Shown here one piece after another: positions 8,752 to 18,159 of a DNA stretch of 64,000 bases. Under the pieces are notes generated by a model. The model did not search any database and was not told the origin of the DNA. It worked only from the letters and a program-made list of their open reading frames with translations. The stretch covers positions 1 to 64,000 of the forward strand of contig JABHTG010000037.1 of the NCBI GenBank assembly GCA_018697205.1, written 5' to 3'. Source of the DNA: Nitrospina sp. (GTDB taxonomy: Bacteria > Nitrospinota > Nitrospinia > Nitrospinales > VA-1). The position numbers and the translations under genes are program-made. The first letter of the stretch is position 1; each line of letters opens with the position of its first letter.

Positions 8752-9255
8752 CTACTGGTTGATCAAAATTTTTTTAGCCTCTTTTTTTGTTTCAGAAATT
8801 TTTGGCATCGTAACGGTCAAAACACCATTTACAAAAGAAGCATCTATTTTTTTTTGGTCAATTTTTTCAGGTATCTGAAATGTTCTTCTAAATTTGCCGT
8901 AAGAGCACTCTCTACTGTAATACTCACCTTGCGTATTTATTGTTACTTCTTTTTTCTCACCTTTGATCGTAAGAGTTCCGTCATCTAATGTGAGATCAAC
9001 ATTTTTTGAATCAAGCCCAGGCAGTTCTGCAGTTATAAGAAAGTTATTAGCCGATTCTGCAATATCTACTTTTGGGAACTTACTTTGCTCAGCTTTGCGA
9101 AAATCAAAAAGATTGTTACCAAGATAATCTGTGTTTACTGGGCTCAAAAATCTCTCCATACTTTTGTCAAGTGAGAAAATGGTTTCATCATAATTATCAT
9201 TACCATAAGTATCGTACCTGTCCCACTGTAGGGGGATTAATTTTGTGAAATTCAT
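8752..9255 (-). CDS. Hsp20/alpha-crystallin small heat-shock protein
   Basis: A 167-residue holdase-type chaperone. The alpha-crystallin domain spans roughly residues 60-160, with DIAESANNFLITAELPG at its start, the GTLTIKGEKK strand and the conserved closing motif FVNGVLTVTMPK. A good ribosome binding site (AAGGAG) precedes the ATG. The upstream region has no CIRCE element and no convincing sigma-32 promoter. A 12-base perfect palindrome, ATTGTTAACAAT, lies at 9321-9332 and could be an operator. The gene stands alone, convergent with rpe. Confidence 0.93.
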   Translation of the reverse strand: MNFTKLIPLQWDRYDTYGNDNYDETIFSLDKSMERFLSPVNTDYLGNNLFDFRKAEQSKFPKVDIAESANNFLITAELPGLDSKNVDLTLDDGTLTIKGEKKEVTINTQGEYYSRECSYGKFRRTFQIPEKIDQKKIDASFVNGVLTVTMPKISETKKEAKKILINQ

Positions 9256-9320
9256 ATAATTGTCTCCTTATTAGAATAGCCTTAATTATTTAATTCATAA
9301 CAAATGAATAAACTAAGACG

Positions 9321-9332
9321 ATTGTTAACAAT
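9321..9332. promoter_or_regulatory. Perfect 12-base palindrome upstream of hsp20
   Basis: ATTGTTAACAAT lies 66 bases upstream of the hsp20 start, between hsp20 and the divergent membrane glycosyltransferase. It may bind a regulator, but AT-rich palindromes arise by chance. Confidence 0.2.
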
Positions 9333-9485
9333 AAAAAGTTGAATCATAGTTGCAAGAGACCGGTCTGCTGTTTTCTATTTAATATATGGAATTTGAAATT
9401 GATAAAGTCAAGGTGTGAGAATATAATTTCATTTGAAAGTTATTTGCGTGTATAAAAGAATATTTAAAAATCTTATGAGATACCG

Positions 9486-11489
9486 ATGTATATTTTAATT
9501 TCTTTGTTGCTTCTTGGAGTTTTTCTTAGGACCTATCAATTAGACCGCGCTTTAGGTGGTGGCGATGAGAGTCAAGCATTATTAGAATTTGCATATACAC
9601 CAATGAATTATATCTTGACCCCTGTTGGAGATCCGCGTTTCTGGAATTGGTCGATGGGATATGGTTTTGACCAGATCTTTAGTAATGTTGCATTGCGTGT
9701 AATGGTTTTGTTGTTTGGAGAAGAAAATACTATTGCTATTAGGTTCCCCGCCTTTGTCCTTGGTATTGCTTGTATTTGGATGGTTTATAAGATAGCTAGG
9801 CACATTTTCCCATCTAATGAGGTCGCCCGATTAGCGCTTTTAATAATTTCCTTATCACCTATTCATATTTATTATTCCCAGACTGCTCGTGGATATAGTT
9901 TTATAATGTTTTTTTCTACGCTTTCAATTTATGCAACTTTAAAACTACTGAAAACGGATAAGTATTTTGTGTGGGGTCTAGTTCTTTTTTTAAGTGGTAT
10001 TTTGTCAGTTTATACCATACCGCTATCTGTTATATTTATTTTGAGCCTCGCTGTTTGGATTGCACTTGTTCTAATAATACCTAAGCTATATAAAGAATTT
10101 GACCTTAATCAAGAATTGAGAACTAGAAAATTCTATCAATTTTTTTCTATTTTTTTATTCATGGGAGTTGGTTCGCTTCTTTTGTATTGGCCTTATATAG
10201 ATGGAATGCTACAGCTGCTAAATGAATATTATGGTCATAGTAAAGTGTACTCTTCTTACTTTAATAAAATTTTATACTTTGTCCCAAACTTTTTTATTAA
10301 AATACTTCCGGGGCCACTTATTTATTTTGCACCATTTATTCTCGTCGGAATATTTTGTTGTAAGACTATTTCCCTTGCTTACCGGTTGCTGCCACTAGTA
10401 GTTTTTCTTGCCACCTATTGTTTTACTCTAATAAGCGGATTGGCATACTACCCAAGAGGCTATCTCTTTAACCTCCCCTTACTTTTAATTTTCCTTGCAA
10501 GTGGAATTTTATGGACGGGCAAATATTTAACAAACTTAATTAAATCAAACAATTCTACAAATTGGGTTGGCTATTCTTTGGTAGCTACATTTACAGTTCT
10601 ATCGTTGTTTGAAATAGTCCTTAATTATTATCCATCAGTCAAAACTTTTGATGTGAAAAATTATAGGCAGAATCTTGGTGGCCAATTTGAAAAGAACGAA
10701 CTACTTCTTGTTTCTGATGGTAGGTATTACCTCTATGCCAGAAGTGTTTATCAAAAGAACCTTCAAAAAATTATATCTGATAATCAACTTGATGAAATTA
10801 AATTACTTGCAGATAATAACTTTAAAATTGAAAACTATAAAGTGACTGGTGCTAGAGGGACGCCTATTTTTTTAAATTGGAATAATGGAGTCAAAGAAAA
10901 AATTGTTTCTAAAGGTAGAAAATTAATCTACTTAGAAAATATGAATTCAGTTTCGTTGTTGCCTGAAGATTTTGAATCTACTGCTGATTGGAAAATTCAA
11001 TCTGGTAATGGAGTGTTTTCTATAGTAAATGATCATAAATTTACAGGAAAATACTCTTTACTTGCTAAAGCTTTACCAGAAAAAGATATGGTTATTCAGA
11101 GTTCGTTAGGTGATATCGAACTAGACCAACCTCACCTCGCTGTATTAGTATGGTCAACAAAGAAATTTGATAGCAATGATAAGTATTTTATTCCAGGGCT
11201 GGGTGTTAGTTATATGATGAATGGAATTAGGTACTATAGTCAAGTTCCACTAGGCAAAACTAATGGAGGTATGAACATACATATAAAAGAAGTGAATTCT
11301 AATAAGGGTGCCTTTTATTGGCAGATACATTCAGCCATTGGGTGGGTTCAACCTGGAAAACTATCTCTTAATCTATTTCTAAATTGTGAGGCTGGAAAGT
11401 CGATTATGTACGACAGTATGCGTCTTTTTCTTGTCAGAAAAAGTCATCTCCCGAAAAAACAAATCAAGGCTAAAGCAGAAACCCGATAA
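9486..11489 (+). CDS. Membrane glycosyltransferase, PMT/ArnT-like (GT39/GT83 superfamily)
   Basis: A 667-residue protein whose first 390 residues are strongly hydrophobic (about 10-12 membrane segments) with the acidic motif GGGDESQALLEFA after the first helix, where the GT-C superfamily has its catalytic aspartate/glutamate, and the motif SLSPIHIYYSQTARGYSFIMFF typical of PMT_2 proteins. Such enzymes transfer sugars from polyprenyl phosphate to protein or lipid on the periplasmic side. The last 270 residues are soluble, probably periplasmic, and include a beta-rich segment beginning near LPEDFESTADWKI, possibly a carbohydrate-binding-like fold. The start has no strong ribosome binding site, but in-frame stops exclude an upstream start. 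Substrate unknown. Confidence 0.75.
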   Translation: MYILISLLLLGVFLRTYQLDRALGGGDESQALLEFAYTPMNYILTPVGDPRFWNWSMGYGFDQIFSNVALRVMVLLFGEENTIAIRFPAFVLGIACIWMVYKIARHIFPSNEVARLALLIISLSPIHIYYSQTARGYSFIMFFSTLSIYATLKLLKTDKYFVWGLVLFLSGILSVYTIPLSVIFILSLAVWIALVLIIPKLYKEFDLNQELRTRKFYQFFSIFLFMGVGSLLLYWPYIDGMLQLLNEYYGHSKVYSSYFNKILYFVPNFFIKILPGPLIYFAPFILVGIFCCKTISLAYRLLPLVVFLATYCFTLISGLAYYPRGYLFNLPLLLIFLASGILWTGKYLTNLIKSNNSTNWVGYSLVATFTVLSLFEIVLNYYPSVKTFDVKNYRQNLGGQFEKNELLLVSDGRYYLYARSVYQKNLQKIISDNQLDEIKLLADNNFKIENYKVTGARGTPIFLNWNNGVKEKIVSKGRKLIYLENMNSVSLLPEDFESTADWKIQSGNGVFSIVNDHKFTGKYSLLAKALPEKDMVIQSSLGDIELDQPHLAVLVWSTKKFDSNDKYFIPGLGVSYMMNGIRYYSQVPLGKTNGGMNIHIKEVNSNKGAFYWQIHSAIGWVQPGKLSLNLFLNCEAGKSIMYDSMRLFLVRKSHLPKKQIKAKAETR

Positions 11490-11522
11490 TAATTATTCTA
11501 GATGAAGTGAATTATTATCGGG
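11482..11522. repeat. 13 bp perfect inverted repeat overlapping the glycosyltransferase stop codon
   Basis: CCCGATAATAATT (11482-11494) and AATTATTATCGGG (11510-11522) form a perfect stem with a 15-base loop. The left arm contains the stop codon of the glycosyltransferase gene. No T run follows on either strand, so it is not a standard terminator. It may act as a stabilising or pausing structure between two convergent genes. Confidence 0.6.
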
Positions 11523-11597
11523 GGAGTGCTTTAAATGATCCATACTCTTTGAGATAATAATGGAACTTAATTAGCTATAGCTCCTTTCGCATTTGTT

Positions 11598-12302
11598 TTA
11601 TCGCCTATCCCCCATTATTCGTAGGAGCATAAGAAATAGATTAATGAAATCAAGGTATAGAGTCAGCGCTCCTCTAATCGCTTCTTTAGTATCTTCGTCT
11701 GTTCCTTCATTCCCTAGGATATTCATTTCTTTAATTTTCTGTGTGTCGTAGGCTGTTAACCCAACAAAGATCAGAACTCCTGCATAGGTTATAACCCAGT
11801 GCATAATTGGATTTTGCATAAAGATGTTAACTAGGGATGCAATGATAATCCCTATGAGACCCATAAAAAGAAAACTTCCCCAGGAAGTAAGATCTTTTTT
11901 GGTAGTGTAACCATAAAAACTCATTGCACCAAAAGTTCCGGCAGTGACTAGAAAAGTTGATGTAATGGATGCAGCTGTATAGACTACAAATAATGTAGAA
12001 AAAGTTATTCCTGTAAGTCCTGCATACAACAAAAATACTCCTGTCGCCTGACTTACGCTCATAGCCATAACCCTGGTGGCTAACCAAAAAACCAATCCGA
12101 TCTGGGCGATTATTAATACGATCGGCATAATGGGGTTACCCATCAAGATGCTAAATACGGCTGGTGTGTTTGCAATGTAGAATGCCATTACACCTGTAAT
12201 ACCTAAACCGGCACCCATCCAATTATAAACGCGAACCATAAAACGTTGTTGCTCAGAGGCAACTGAATCAAGGCTAGTGGTTCTCATTTGATTTTCTTGC
12301 AT
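11598..12302 (-). CDS. Bax inhibitor-1 family membrane protein (YbhL/YccA type)
   Basis: A 234-residue protein with seven hydrophobic segments, of the BI-1/TMBIM family. Signatures are QRFMVRVYNWMGAGLGITGVM near the N-terminus, the central GLTGITFSTLF, FGAMSFYGYTTKKDL, and the C-terminal GLTAYDTQKIKEM and LTLYLDFINLFLMLLRIMG. Bacterial members are pH-sensitive calcium leak channels or FtsH regulators; the exact role varies. Length is normal. AAGGA precedes the ATG and a clear promoter lies about 95 bases upstream, so it is probably transcribed alone. Confidence 0.92.
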   Translation of the reverse strand: MQENQMRTTSLDSVASEQQRFMVRVYNWMGAGLGITGVMAFYIANTPAVFSILMGNPIMPIVLIIAQIGLVFWLATRVMAMSVSQATGVFLLYAGLTGITFSTLFVVYTAASITSTFLVTAGTFGAMSFYGYTTKKDLTSWGSFLFMGLIGIIIASLVNIFMQNPIMHWVITYAGVLIFVGLTAYDTQKIKEMNILGNEGTDEDTKEAIRGALTLYLDFINLFLMLLRIMGDRR

Positions 12303-12394
12303 TTTAATTTCCTTACATTAACGATTAATGGAATTAGTAAAGTTTGCCTAATAACAATTGTTGCTCCGATAAAGGAGGTTAAATAATAAATATA

Positions 12395-12423
12395 AAAATA
12401 GTATTGGTTGCTTTGTTTGTCAA
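12395..12423 (-). promoter_or_regulatory. Sigma-70-type promoter of the Bax-inhibitor gene
   Basis: Read on the minus strand, a perfect TTGACA (12418-12423) and TATTTT (12395-12400) are 17 bases apart, with a leader of about 85 bases to the start codon at 12302. Confidence 0.5.
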
Positions 12424-12560
12424 GTAAAGGATATTTTAATAGTTTAAATTTATTTTAATATTAACTTCCTTAAGGTTAAAACCATAATTTTTATATAATT
12501 AAGCGAACGAGTCTTCTAAACTAACGAAAACTTTGAACTGATGTTTGATTTGAAGATATT

Positions 12561-13568
12561 TTAGTTTCTCGACCTAGGTAAACCTTTTCGAACATATTTC
12601 GCTGTTAAACAAAATAAAGCCGCGAAAATCATCCACTGAAACCTTTCTTTCCATACGCGTTTTCTCTCAGTTTTTATTTCTTTGCGCTCTACTTTATGTT
12701 TAATACTTTCCCTATATGTTTTTTGAAGATCCACATCACCGGATACTGAACGTACATAACTTCCTCCTGTTTGAAGTGCTATCGTTTGAAGGGTAGGTTC
12801 ATCGAGCTTAGTTAGTATTACCTCTCCACCTTTATCTTTTTTGAATCCAGAAACGTCAGGTTCGGATTTTGGGATAGGTGCACCGATGGTACTCCCTATT
12901 CCTATAACAAAAATTTTAGTTTCATTTTCCTTGGCCCAGTTTGCCGATCGTATAGCATCACCGGTATGATCTTCACCGTCAGTTATTAAAATTATAGCGC
13001 GTGATCGAGTGTCTTGAGTGTTAAAAGCTTTAACTGATGTTCGGATTGCATGTCCTATTGCCGTCCCTTTTACAGAGATTAGCTTTGTGTCGATAGCATT
13101 TAAAAAAATTTGGACAGCAGAATAATCCAAAGTAAGTGGGCATTGTAGATATGATGTCCCGGCAAAAGCAACTAGCCCAATTCTATCTCCTTCAAGCATA
13201 TTTAATAAATCTACTATCTTGTGTTTTGCTCTTTCTAGTCGGTTAGGTTTGATGTCTTCTGCCAACATACTGCTGGAAACATCCAACGCGATAACGATAT
13301 CAACACCTTTTTGCTGAAGATCTTTCCAGTAAAAACCCCAGCGAGGTTGAGCAAGGGCTAGAATAAGAAAAAATAGTGCAAATATTGTTAGTATGTTATC
13401 AATTTTAACCTGTTTCCAATAAAGTGGGTCAAGTAGTCGAGGTACAAGAAGCTTGCTTACAAAAATTTGAACCAATTGTTTCTTTTTTTTGTACGACCAT
13501 ATGAAAAATGCGGTCATTGGGATAATCAACCAAAGTAAATTGATATAGTCTTGATTACCAAAGCGCAT
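12561..13568 (-). CDS. batB: VWA-domain membrane protein, BatB-like
   Basis: A 335-residue protein with two N-terminal membrane segments (around residues 10-25 and 60-80), a von Willebrand factor A domain and a C-terminal membrane segment (around 310-328). The metal-ion site is intact: DVSSS (from VIALDVSSSM), a threonine in VKGTAIGHAI, and the LITDGEDHTGD aspartate. It is the last gene of the MoxR-Bat operon, one base after batA. Bat proteins form membrane complexes linked to oxygen and stress tolerance, assembled with the MoxR ATPase. Both VWA proteins having full metal sites suggests that both bind partners. Confidence 0.88.
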   Translation of the reverse strand: MRFGNQDYINLLWLIIPMTAFFIWSYKKKKQLVQIFVSKLLVPRLLDPLYWKQVKIDNILTIFALFFLILALAQPRWGFYWKDLQQKGVDIVIALDVSSSMLAEDIKPNRLERAKHKIVDLLNMLEGDRIGLVAFAGTSYLQCPLTLDYSAVQIFLNAIDTKLISVKGTAIGHAIRTSVKAFNTQDTRSRAIILITDGEDHTGDAIRSANWAKENETKIFVIGIGSTIGAPIPKSEPDVSGFKKDKGGEVILTKLDEPTLQTIALQTGGSYVRSVSGDVDLQKTYRESIKHKVERKEIKTERKRVWKERFQWMIFAALFCLTAKYVRKGLPRSRN

Positions 13569-13569
13569 T

Positions 13570-14565
13570 TTAAGGTAGTCTCCTTAAAAAAGTATTCGAA
13601 AAAATAATTTCAATTAGAAGTAGAATAATTCCTGGAATAAGAAATAAACCGAACAACTCTTTATATTCTGAGTGGTCAAGGACTTTGACATCTGATTTTT
13701 CTAGTAAGTCAATCTGTTTGTAAATATTTTTTAGTGAATTTAAATCCGTGGCCCGAAAATATTTTGCGTCAGTCATTTTTGAAATTTTTTTGAGTACCTT
13801 TTCGTCAATGTCAACATTTTGGTAAATAAGCCGCTTCCCAAATATTGAATCTACTAGAAAAGGTGCCTTTCCACGTTTGCCAACCCCAATTGTATAAACT
13901 TTGATATCTAGACTTTTGGCTATTTCTGCTGCCTCCAATGGTGAAATTTCTCCGGCATTATTACGACCATCTGTTAATAGAATAATTATCTTAGATTTAG
14001 ATTTTAGATCTTTCAGCCGTCGTGCTGAAATGCCAATTGCTGACCCAATTGCTGTTGCGTCTCCAGCCATTCCAATTTTAAGTTTGTCGATAAATGAAAG
14101 TAGAATATTTTGGTCTAATGTTAGAGGACATTGTGTGAATGCATTAGCGCCGAACACTACCATCCCTATGCGGTCCATTTTTCGACTTTTGATAAACTCG
14201 GCAACAACATCTTTGACAACCGAAAGTCGTGTGACTTGGTCGTTATTTTTTTTAAAATCCAGTGCTTGCATGCTTCCAGATGTATCGATTGCAAGAACAA
14301 TATCCACTCCTTGTGTTAAAATTTCTGTTCTTTTTTTTCCTTCCTGTGGCCGCGCCAATGCAAGAATAAAAAGAGTAATAGCAAAGAATGTAAGGGCTGT
14401 TGGTATTATTGCCTTAATTTTCGAACGATGCTGACTTACTGATTTTAAGGTAGCAATTGATGAGTAGCTAATAGCAGTTGATATTCTTCTTTCTCGTAAA
14501 ATTAGAATAGGAATTAATAATAGCAATAAAAGAAACCAAGGGTCTTCGAATCTAAAAAATGTCAT
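13570..14565 (-). CDS. batA: VWA-domain membrane protein, BatA-like
   Basis: A 331-residue VWA protein with an N-terminal membrane helix beginning MTFFRFEDPWFLLLLLLIP, a second helix near residues 58-75, the metal-ion motif DTSGSM in VLAIDTSGSM, LTDGRNNAGE at the third metal loop, and a C-terminal membrane segment near 306-325. The N-terminal F-x-x-P-W-F-L pattern is typical of BatA. It sits between the BatD-like gene (13 bases upstream) and batB (1 base downstream). The VWA domain should face the periplasm. Assignment as BatA rather than BatB rests on gene order and the N-terminus. Confidence 0.88.
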   Translation of the reverse strand: MTFFRFEDPWFLLLLLLIPILILRERRISTAISYSSIATLKSVSQHRSKIKAIIPTALTFFAITLFILALARPQEGKKRTEILTQGVDIVLAIDTSGSMQALDFKKNNDQVTRLSVVKDVVAEFIKSRKMDRIGMVVFGANAFTQCPLTLDQNILLSFIDKLKIGMAGDATAIGSAIGISARRLKDLKSKSKIIILLTDGRNNAGEISPLEAAEIAKSLDIKVYTIGVGKRGKAPFLVDSIFGKRLIYQNVDIDEKVLKKISKMTDAKYFRATDLNSLKNIYKQIDLLEKSDVKVLDHSEYKELFGLFLIPGIILLLIEIIFSNTFLRRLP

Positions 14566-14578
14566 ATGAAGTTAAAAA

Positions 14579-15535
14579 TTAATTAGAGTAAAGCCCTAAG
14601 TTTAAATTTTCACGAGTTGTTTCTATGAAAATACGAACTGATTCTATTTCATCTGTTTCAGGTAAAGCCTGTACTTTTGCAAATTTTATTAGGTCAGACT
14701 TTCTTAGAATTCTATTAGCTTCAGTTTGCGATGCGATTTCAATTTTTTCTTGGTTTTTGAAATATTGAGTTATCTCTTCGGTTGTCCAGTCGAGTGCTGG
14801 AAAATGATACCTTTTGCTAAGATAGCGACGAAGGATTTCAGAAAGTTCGAAAAAATGTTCTCTCGCGTTCCCATTTTCAAGGAGCCTTTTCTTTTTTAAT
14901 GTATCTAGTTCACCAAAAGCAATTTCATGAGACGGTAAAACTGAAACTCCTTTAGCAGGGCCTTGGTGTTTTTCTTTCCTATATTTCCATAGAAGGTATA
15001 AAACGAGTATGAGTAGAAATATATTGAGTCCCCAATAAAAAAAAGGCACCCAGTTTCGGTCTATTGCAACAATACCTTTAATATCTTTTATGTCTGTTGG
15101 TTCTCCCTGAAGTCTTAATACTGATGCTACTTCAATTGTGATTTTTTGGGAAAGCACTTCTCCAGGAATATAATTTTTAGTACTTTTTTCTTTGATTTTG
15201 AAGGGAACTCGAATTGGAACAATATCGTATGTACCGACTAGGTCTGCAAGGAGTTTTGCTGAGTACCTTTGCTCAATTAGGCCATTTTTAGTTTCTCTTG
15301 GTTTGCTTGTTATTTTTTCAATTATCTTAAATTCACTGATCGCATTAAAGTCTGGAGTAGTTAGTATTACATCGAGTTCATGAGTAAGGATAATCGAGAA
15401 TGTAATAATGTCTCCGGTTGTGGCTATAGTTTTGTCTACTTCGGTGTTGATAGTGATCGGTGAATCAGCCCATCCTATGTTCGAATATAGAAATAATAAA
15501 CAAACAAATATTGATGAAAATCTAGCTATTTTCAT
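14579..15535 (-). CDS. BatD-like exported membrane protein
   Basis: A 318-residue protein with a signal peptide (about residues 1-23), a beta-rich periplasmic region with VDKTIATTGDIITFSIILTH (an Ig-like start typical of BatD/oxygen-tolerance proteins), a single membrane helix near residues 168-186 (FFYWGLNIFLLILVLYLLW) and a cytoplasmic tail of about 130 residues resembling the helical C-terminal region of BatD and DUF4381 proteins. The ATG overlaps the stop of the TPR gene as ATGA, so the two are translationally coupled. It is shorter than canonical BatD (over 500 residues), having probably one Ig-like domain instead of several. Confidence 0.72.
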   Translation of the reverse strand: MKIARFSSIFVCLLFLYSNIGWADSPITINTEVDKTIATTGDIITFSIILTHELDVILTTPDFNAISEFKIIEKITSKPRETKNGLIEQRYSAKLLADLVGTYDIVPIRVPFKIKEKSTKNYIPGEVLSQKITIEVASVLRLQGEPTDIKDIKGIVAIDRNWVPFFYWGLNIFLLILVLYLLWKYRKEKHQGPAKGVSVLPSHEIAFGELDTLKKKRLLENGNAREHFFELSEILRRYLSKRYHFPALDWTTEEITQYFKNQEKIEIASQTEANRILRKSDLIKFAKVQALPETDEIESVRIFIETTRENLNLGLYSN

Positions 15536-15981
15536 TTTACGTTGAGATTATTTGGCTCTAATGAATTTATTTTAGCTAAACACACGTCAATATGATTTTT
15601 TAGTTCATTAGCCCGGTGGTATGCTACTCCCGCTTCCTCGGCTTGAAATAGCCAGATCAACCCCTCCTCACAATTACTTAACTCTAGGTATAGTTCGCCT
15701 ATGTTGTGAGCGACTATTGCGTGAGTTGGGTTTTTAATATTTATTTTTCCTAAATATTTTATGTATTGATTAATTGCCTGCTCTTGAAGGCCTTTATTTT
15801 TAAGCTTGTCTCCTACGTTTTTAAAATATTGATTACTGTCAGCCATTTTTTCTGATGAGCTAATCGAAAAAGCAATTTTTATAAATAAAGCTCCCATTAC
15901 GCAAAGCGTTATTAATGTTAAAACTATGATAGGTATCTTAATTTTATAGCTTAGTCCATTTTTTATAGAATTATCTTCCAT
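15532..15981 (-). CDS. Membrane-anchored TPR protein of the Bat operon
   Basis: A 149-residue protein with one N-terminal membrane helix (about 14-35) followed by two to three TPR-like helical repeats (DSNQYFKNVGDKLKNKGLQE, then IVAHNIGELYLELSNCEEGL). Bat operons often carry small TPR proteins (BatC/BatE), and this is likely the equivalent. It starts 3 bases after the DUF58 gene and overlaps the BatD-like gene by 4. Its tail NSLEPNNLNVK is polar. The repeats are degenerate, so the TPR call is from pattern and context only. Confidence 0.65.
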   Translation of the reverse strand: MEDNSIKNGLSYKIKIPIIVLTLITLCVMGALFIKIAFSISSSEKMADSNQYFKNVGDKLKNKGLQEQAINQYIKYLGKINIKNPTHAIVAHNIGELYLELSNCEEGLIWLFQAEEAGVAYHRANELKNHIDVCLAKINSLEPNNLNVK

Positions 15982-15984
15982 TTA

Positions 15985-16923
15985 TTAGTGCCTTTTTTCT
16001 CGTATTTTAAAATATCGTATTATGGGTTCTACTAGGGAATCGCACGTATTAATTTCTATTGTATCAACGCCCATTGAGTGGAATATTTTTTTTCGATTAT
16101 CGCGCTTTTCATATTCATGTACGTTAAGAAGATCTGTCATTTCTCTGTCGCCAGTATCGACCAATAGAACTTCTCCTGATTCAGCATCTCGAAGATTAAT
16201 AAGTCCTAGTTTGGGAAGATCCGATTCTCTTGGATCAGATATAGATATTGCTACTAGATCATGTTTTTGTCTAGCAAGCTTTAAATTGGTTTCGTAGTTA
16301 GTTGCTTGAAAATCTGATATAAGGAACGCAATGCATTTACGTTTTTGAATTTTTAATAAGTATTTAAGTGGCAGGTTAAGGTCTGTAAGGCTTCCTTCCG
16401 GCTGATAGTTCAAAATAGTACGAATAATATTCCAAACATGGGCTTTCCCTTTTTTTGGAGGTATGTAGTATTCTATTTTATTTGAAAATACAATAAGGCC
16501 GATTTTGTCATTATTACGTATAGCGGCGAACGCTAAAATAGAGGCTACCTCTGCTGAAATTTCATTTTTAAATTTTCCCTTAGAACCGAACTGACCAGAT
16601 GAGCTGACGTCAACTATGAGCATTACATTGAGTTCTCTCTCCTCTATATATTCTTTTATGAAAGGTTGACTCATCCGTGCTGTAACATTCCAGTCTATGA
16701 GCCTTACATCATCACCTGGTGTGTATTCGCGCACAGCGTTAAATTCCATTCCACGGCCCTTAAATGCAGAAACGTATTCTCCCGCCATCAACTCAGTAAC
16801 TATATGACTAGTCTTAATTTGTATTGACCGTATTCTTTGCATGAGTTCCGAGGAAATTTGTTCTTTTTGGGTGGGAAGAGGGGTCGCCTTAAATCCTTCA
16901 ATTACTTTCAACAAAAAACTCAT
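15985..16923 (-). CDS. DUF58 family protein of the MoxR/Bat operon
   Basis: A 312-residue soluble protein with the DUF58 hallmark GRGMEFNAVREYTPGDDVRLIDWNVTAR (residues about 55-82; two consecutive conserved parts, GMEFNAVREY and PGDDVRLIDW), followed by a VWA-like fold whose metal-site motif reads DVSSSGQFG. DUF58 proteins nearly always follow a moxR gene, as here, and are thought to be clients or adaptors of the AAA+ ATPase. The gene lies between moxR (93 bases upstream) and the TPR gene (3 bases downstream). Confidence 0.9.
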   Translation of the reverse strand: MSFLLKVIEGFKATPLPTQKEQISSELMQRIRSIQIKTSHIVTELMAGEYVSAFKGRGMEFNAVREYTPGDDVRLIDWNVTARMSQPFIKEYIEERELNVMLIVDVSSSGQFGSKGKFKNEISAEVASILAFAAIRNNDKIGLIVFSNKIEYYIPPKKGKAHVWNIIRTILNYQPEGSLTDLNLPLKYLLKIQKRKCIAFLISDFQATNYETNLKLARQKHDLVAISISDPRESDLPKLGLINLRDAESGEVLLVDTGDREMTDLLNVHEYEKRDNRKKIFHSMGVDTIEINTCDSLVEPIIRYFKIREKRH

Positions 16924-17016
16924 AGATGTTTTTTAAAATAAAATAACTTAGTTAGATTTATATTTTTTTAGACTTATTAATTTTCGAAGAAATTTTAAGT
17001 TTACTAGCTAAAGTAT

Positions 17017-18009
17017 TTAAGGGACTTCTACTGTATCAAATATTTGCTGAAGCACATCGTCAGTAGACACGTTTTCAGCTTCTGCCTCGTAAGTAAGGAT
17101 AACTCGATGTCTTAGGACGTCAAATCCTATTGTTTTTATATCTTGAGGGACTACAAATCCTCTACCTTGCATAAATGCATAGGCTTTGGACAAGCGGTGC
17201 AGAAAAATGGAAGCGCGAGGTGATGCTCCATATTGAATAAGACTAGCAAGTTTTGATAAATTTTGGATTGCCGGATCGCGAGTTGCTGTAATTAAATTAA
17301 GAATATAATCTTCGAGATTATCATCTATATAAATAGAATTGATTACTTCCCGTGTTTTAAGTAAAACTTCTGGGTGTATTATTTTTTTAACTTGCTTCTG
17401 TCCATTGGAGGAAGTCATTCGCTGCATAATAGTTTTTTCTTCTTCTTTTGTCGGATAATCAATTTTCAGTTTCAGCATGAACCTATCAATTTGTGCTTCA
17501 GGAAGGGGGTAAGTACCTTCTTGTTCAATGGGGTTTTGAGTTGCTATTACCATAAATGGTTGAGAAAGGAGGAAGGTTTCTCCTCCAATGGTAATTTGTC
17601 TTTCCTGCATTGCTTCTAGTAAGGCGCTTTGGACCTTTGCAGGCGCTCGATTTATTTCATCTGCTAATATAATATTAGAGAAAAGGGGTCCTTTTTTTAT
17701 ACTAAATTCACCGGTTTTTGGTTGAAATATTTGAGTTCCAATCAGGTCTGCTGGTAAAAGGTCAGGAGTAAACTGAATTCGTTTAAATTCAGCTTGGATG
17801 GTTTGAGCTAGCGTATTTACTGAGGTGGTTTTAGCTAGCCCAGGAACGCCTTCCAATAATACGTGTTCACCAGTTATTAAAGCTAATATCAGCCGTTCTG
17901 TGAGATACTCTTGGCCAACTATGACCTTTTTTATTTCATTGGTAAGAAGAGGAATAAATTCTCCGGCCTGTCGTACCTTTTGAGTTATTTCTTCTATAGT
18001 CTGTGGCAT
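17017..18009 (-). CDS. moxR: MoxR-family AAA+ ATPase
   Basis: A 330-residue cytoplasmic AAA+ chaperone. The Walker A motif is GVPGLAKTT (in EHVLLEGVPGLAKTTSVN), Walker B is ILADEINRAPAKVQSALLEA and sensor 1 is MVIATQNPIEQEGTYPLPEA, the diagnostic MoxR sequence. The C-terminal lid carries GASPRASI with the sensor 2 arginine. MoxR ATPases remodel VWA proteins encoded next door, and the gene is first of six in moxR-DUF58-TPR-batD-batA-batB. Length is normal. The upstream region (18010-18159) holds TAAGGG-ATATTA-CCCTTA, an inverted repeat, but no clear promoter. Confidence 0.96.
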   Translation of the reverse strand: MPQTIEEITQKVRQAGEFIPLLTNEIKKVIVGQEYLTERLILALITGEHVLLEGVPGLAKTTSVNTLAQTIQAEFKRIQFTPDLLPADLIGTQIFQPKTGEFSIKKGPLFSNIILADEINRAPAKVQSALLEAMQERQITIGGETFLLSQPFMVIATQNPIEQEGTYPLPEAQIDRFMLKLKIDYPTKEEEKTIMQRMTSSNGQKQVKKIIHPEVLLKTREVINSIYIDDNLEDYILNLITATRDPAIQNLSKLASLIQYGASPRASIFLHRLSKAYAFMQGRGFVVPQDIKTIGFDVLRHRVILTYEAEAENVSTDDVLQQIFDTVEVP

Positions 18010-18159
18010 TTTCGTTGGCTTTAAATATTAATGAATTTTTTTAAAATATAGTTTTTTAAGCTAATCTTAATATAAGGGATATTACCCTTAAGAAAATATT
18101 AAAAAATTTTAATTTTTTAAATAAACTGTAAACTCATTGCTCTGCGTTGAACTTTAGGC

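Noticed and set aside
9256..9485. CIRCE or sigma-32 heat-shock control of hsp20
   Set aside because: No TTAGCACTC-N9-GAGTGCTAA pattern and no convincing CTTGAA/CCCCAT pair are present.
13901..14434. 177-residue frame opposite batA
   Set aside because: It mirrors the VWA domain coding sequence and has no independent support.
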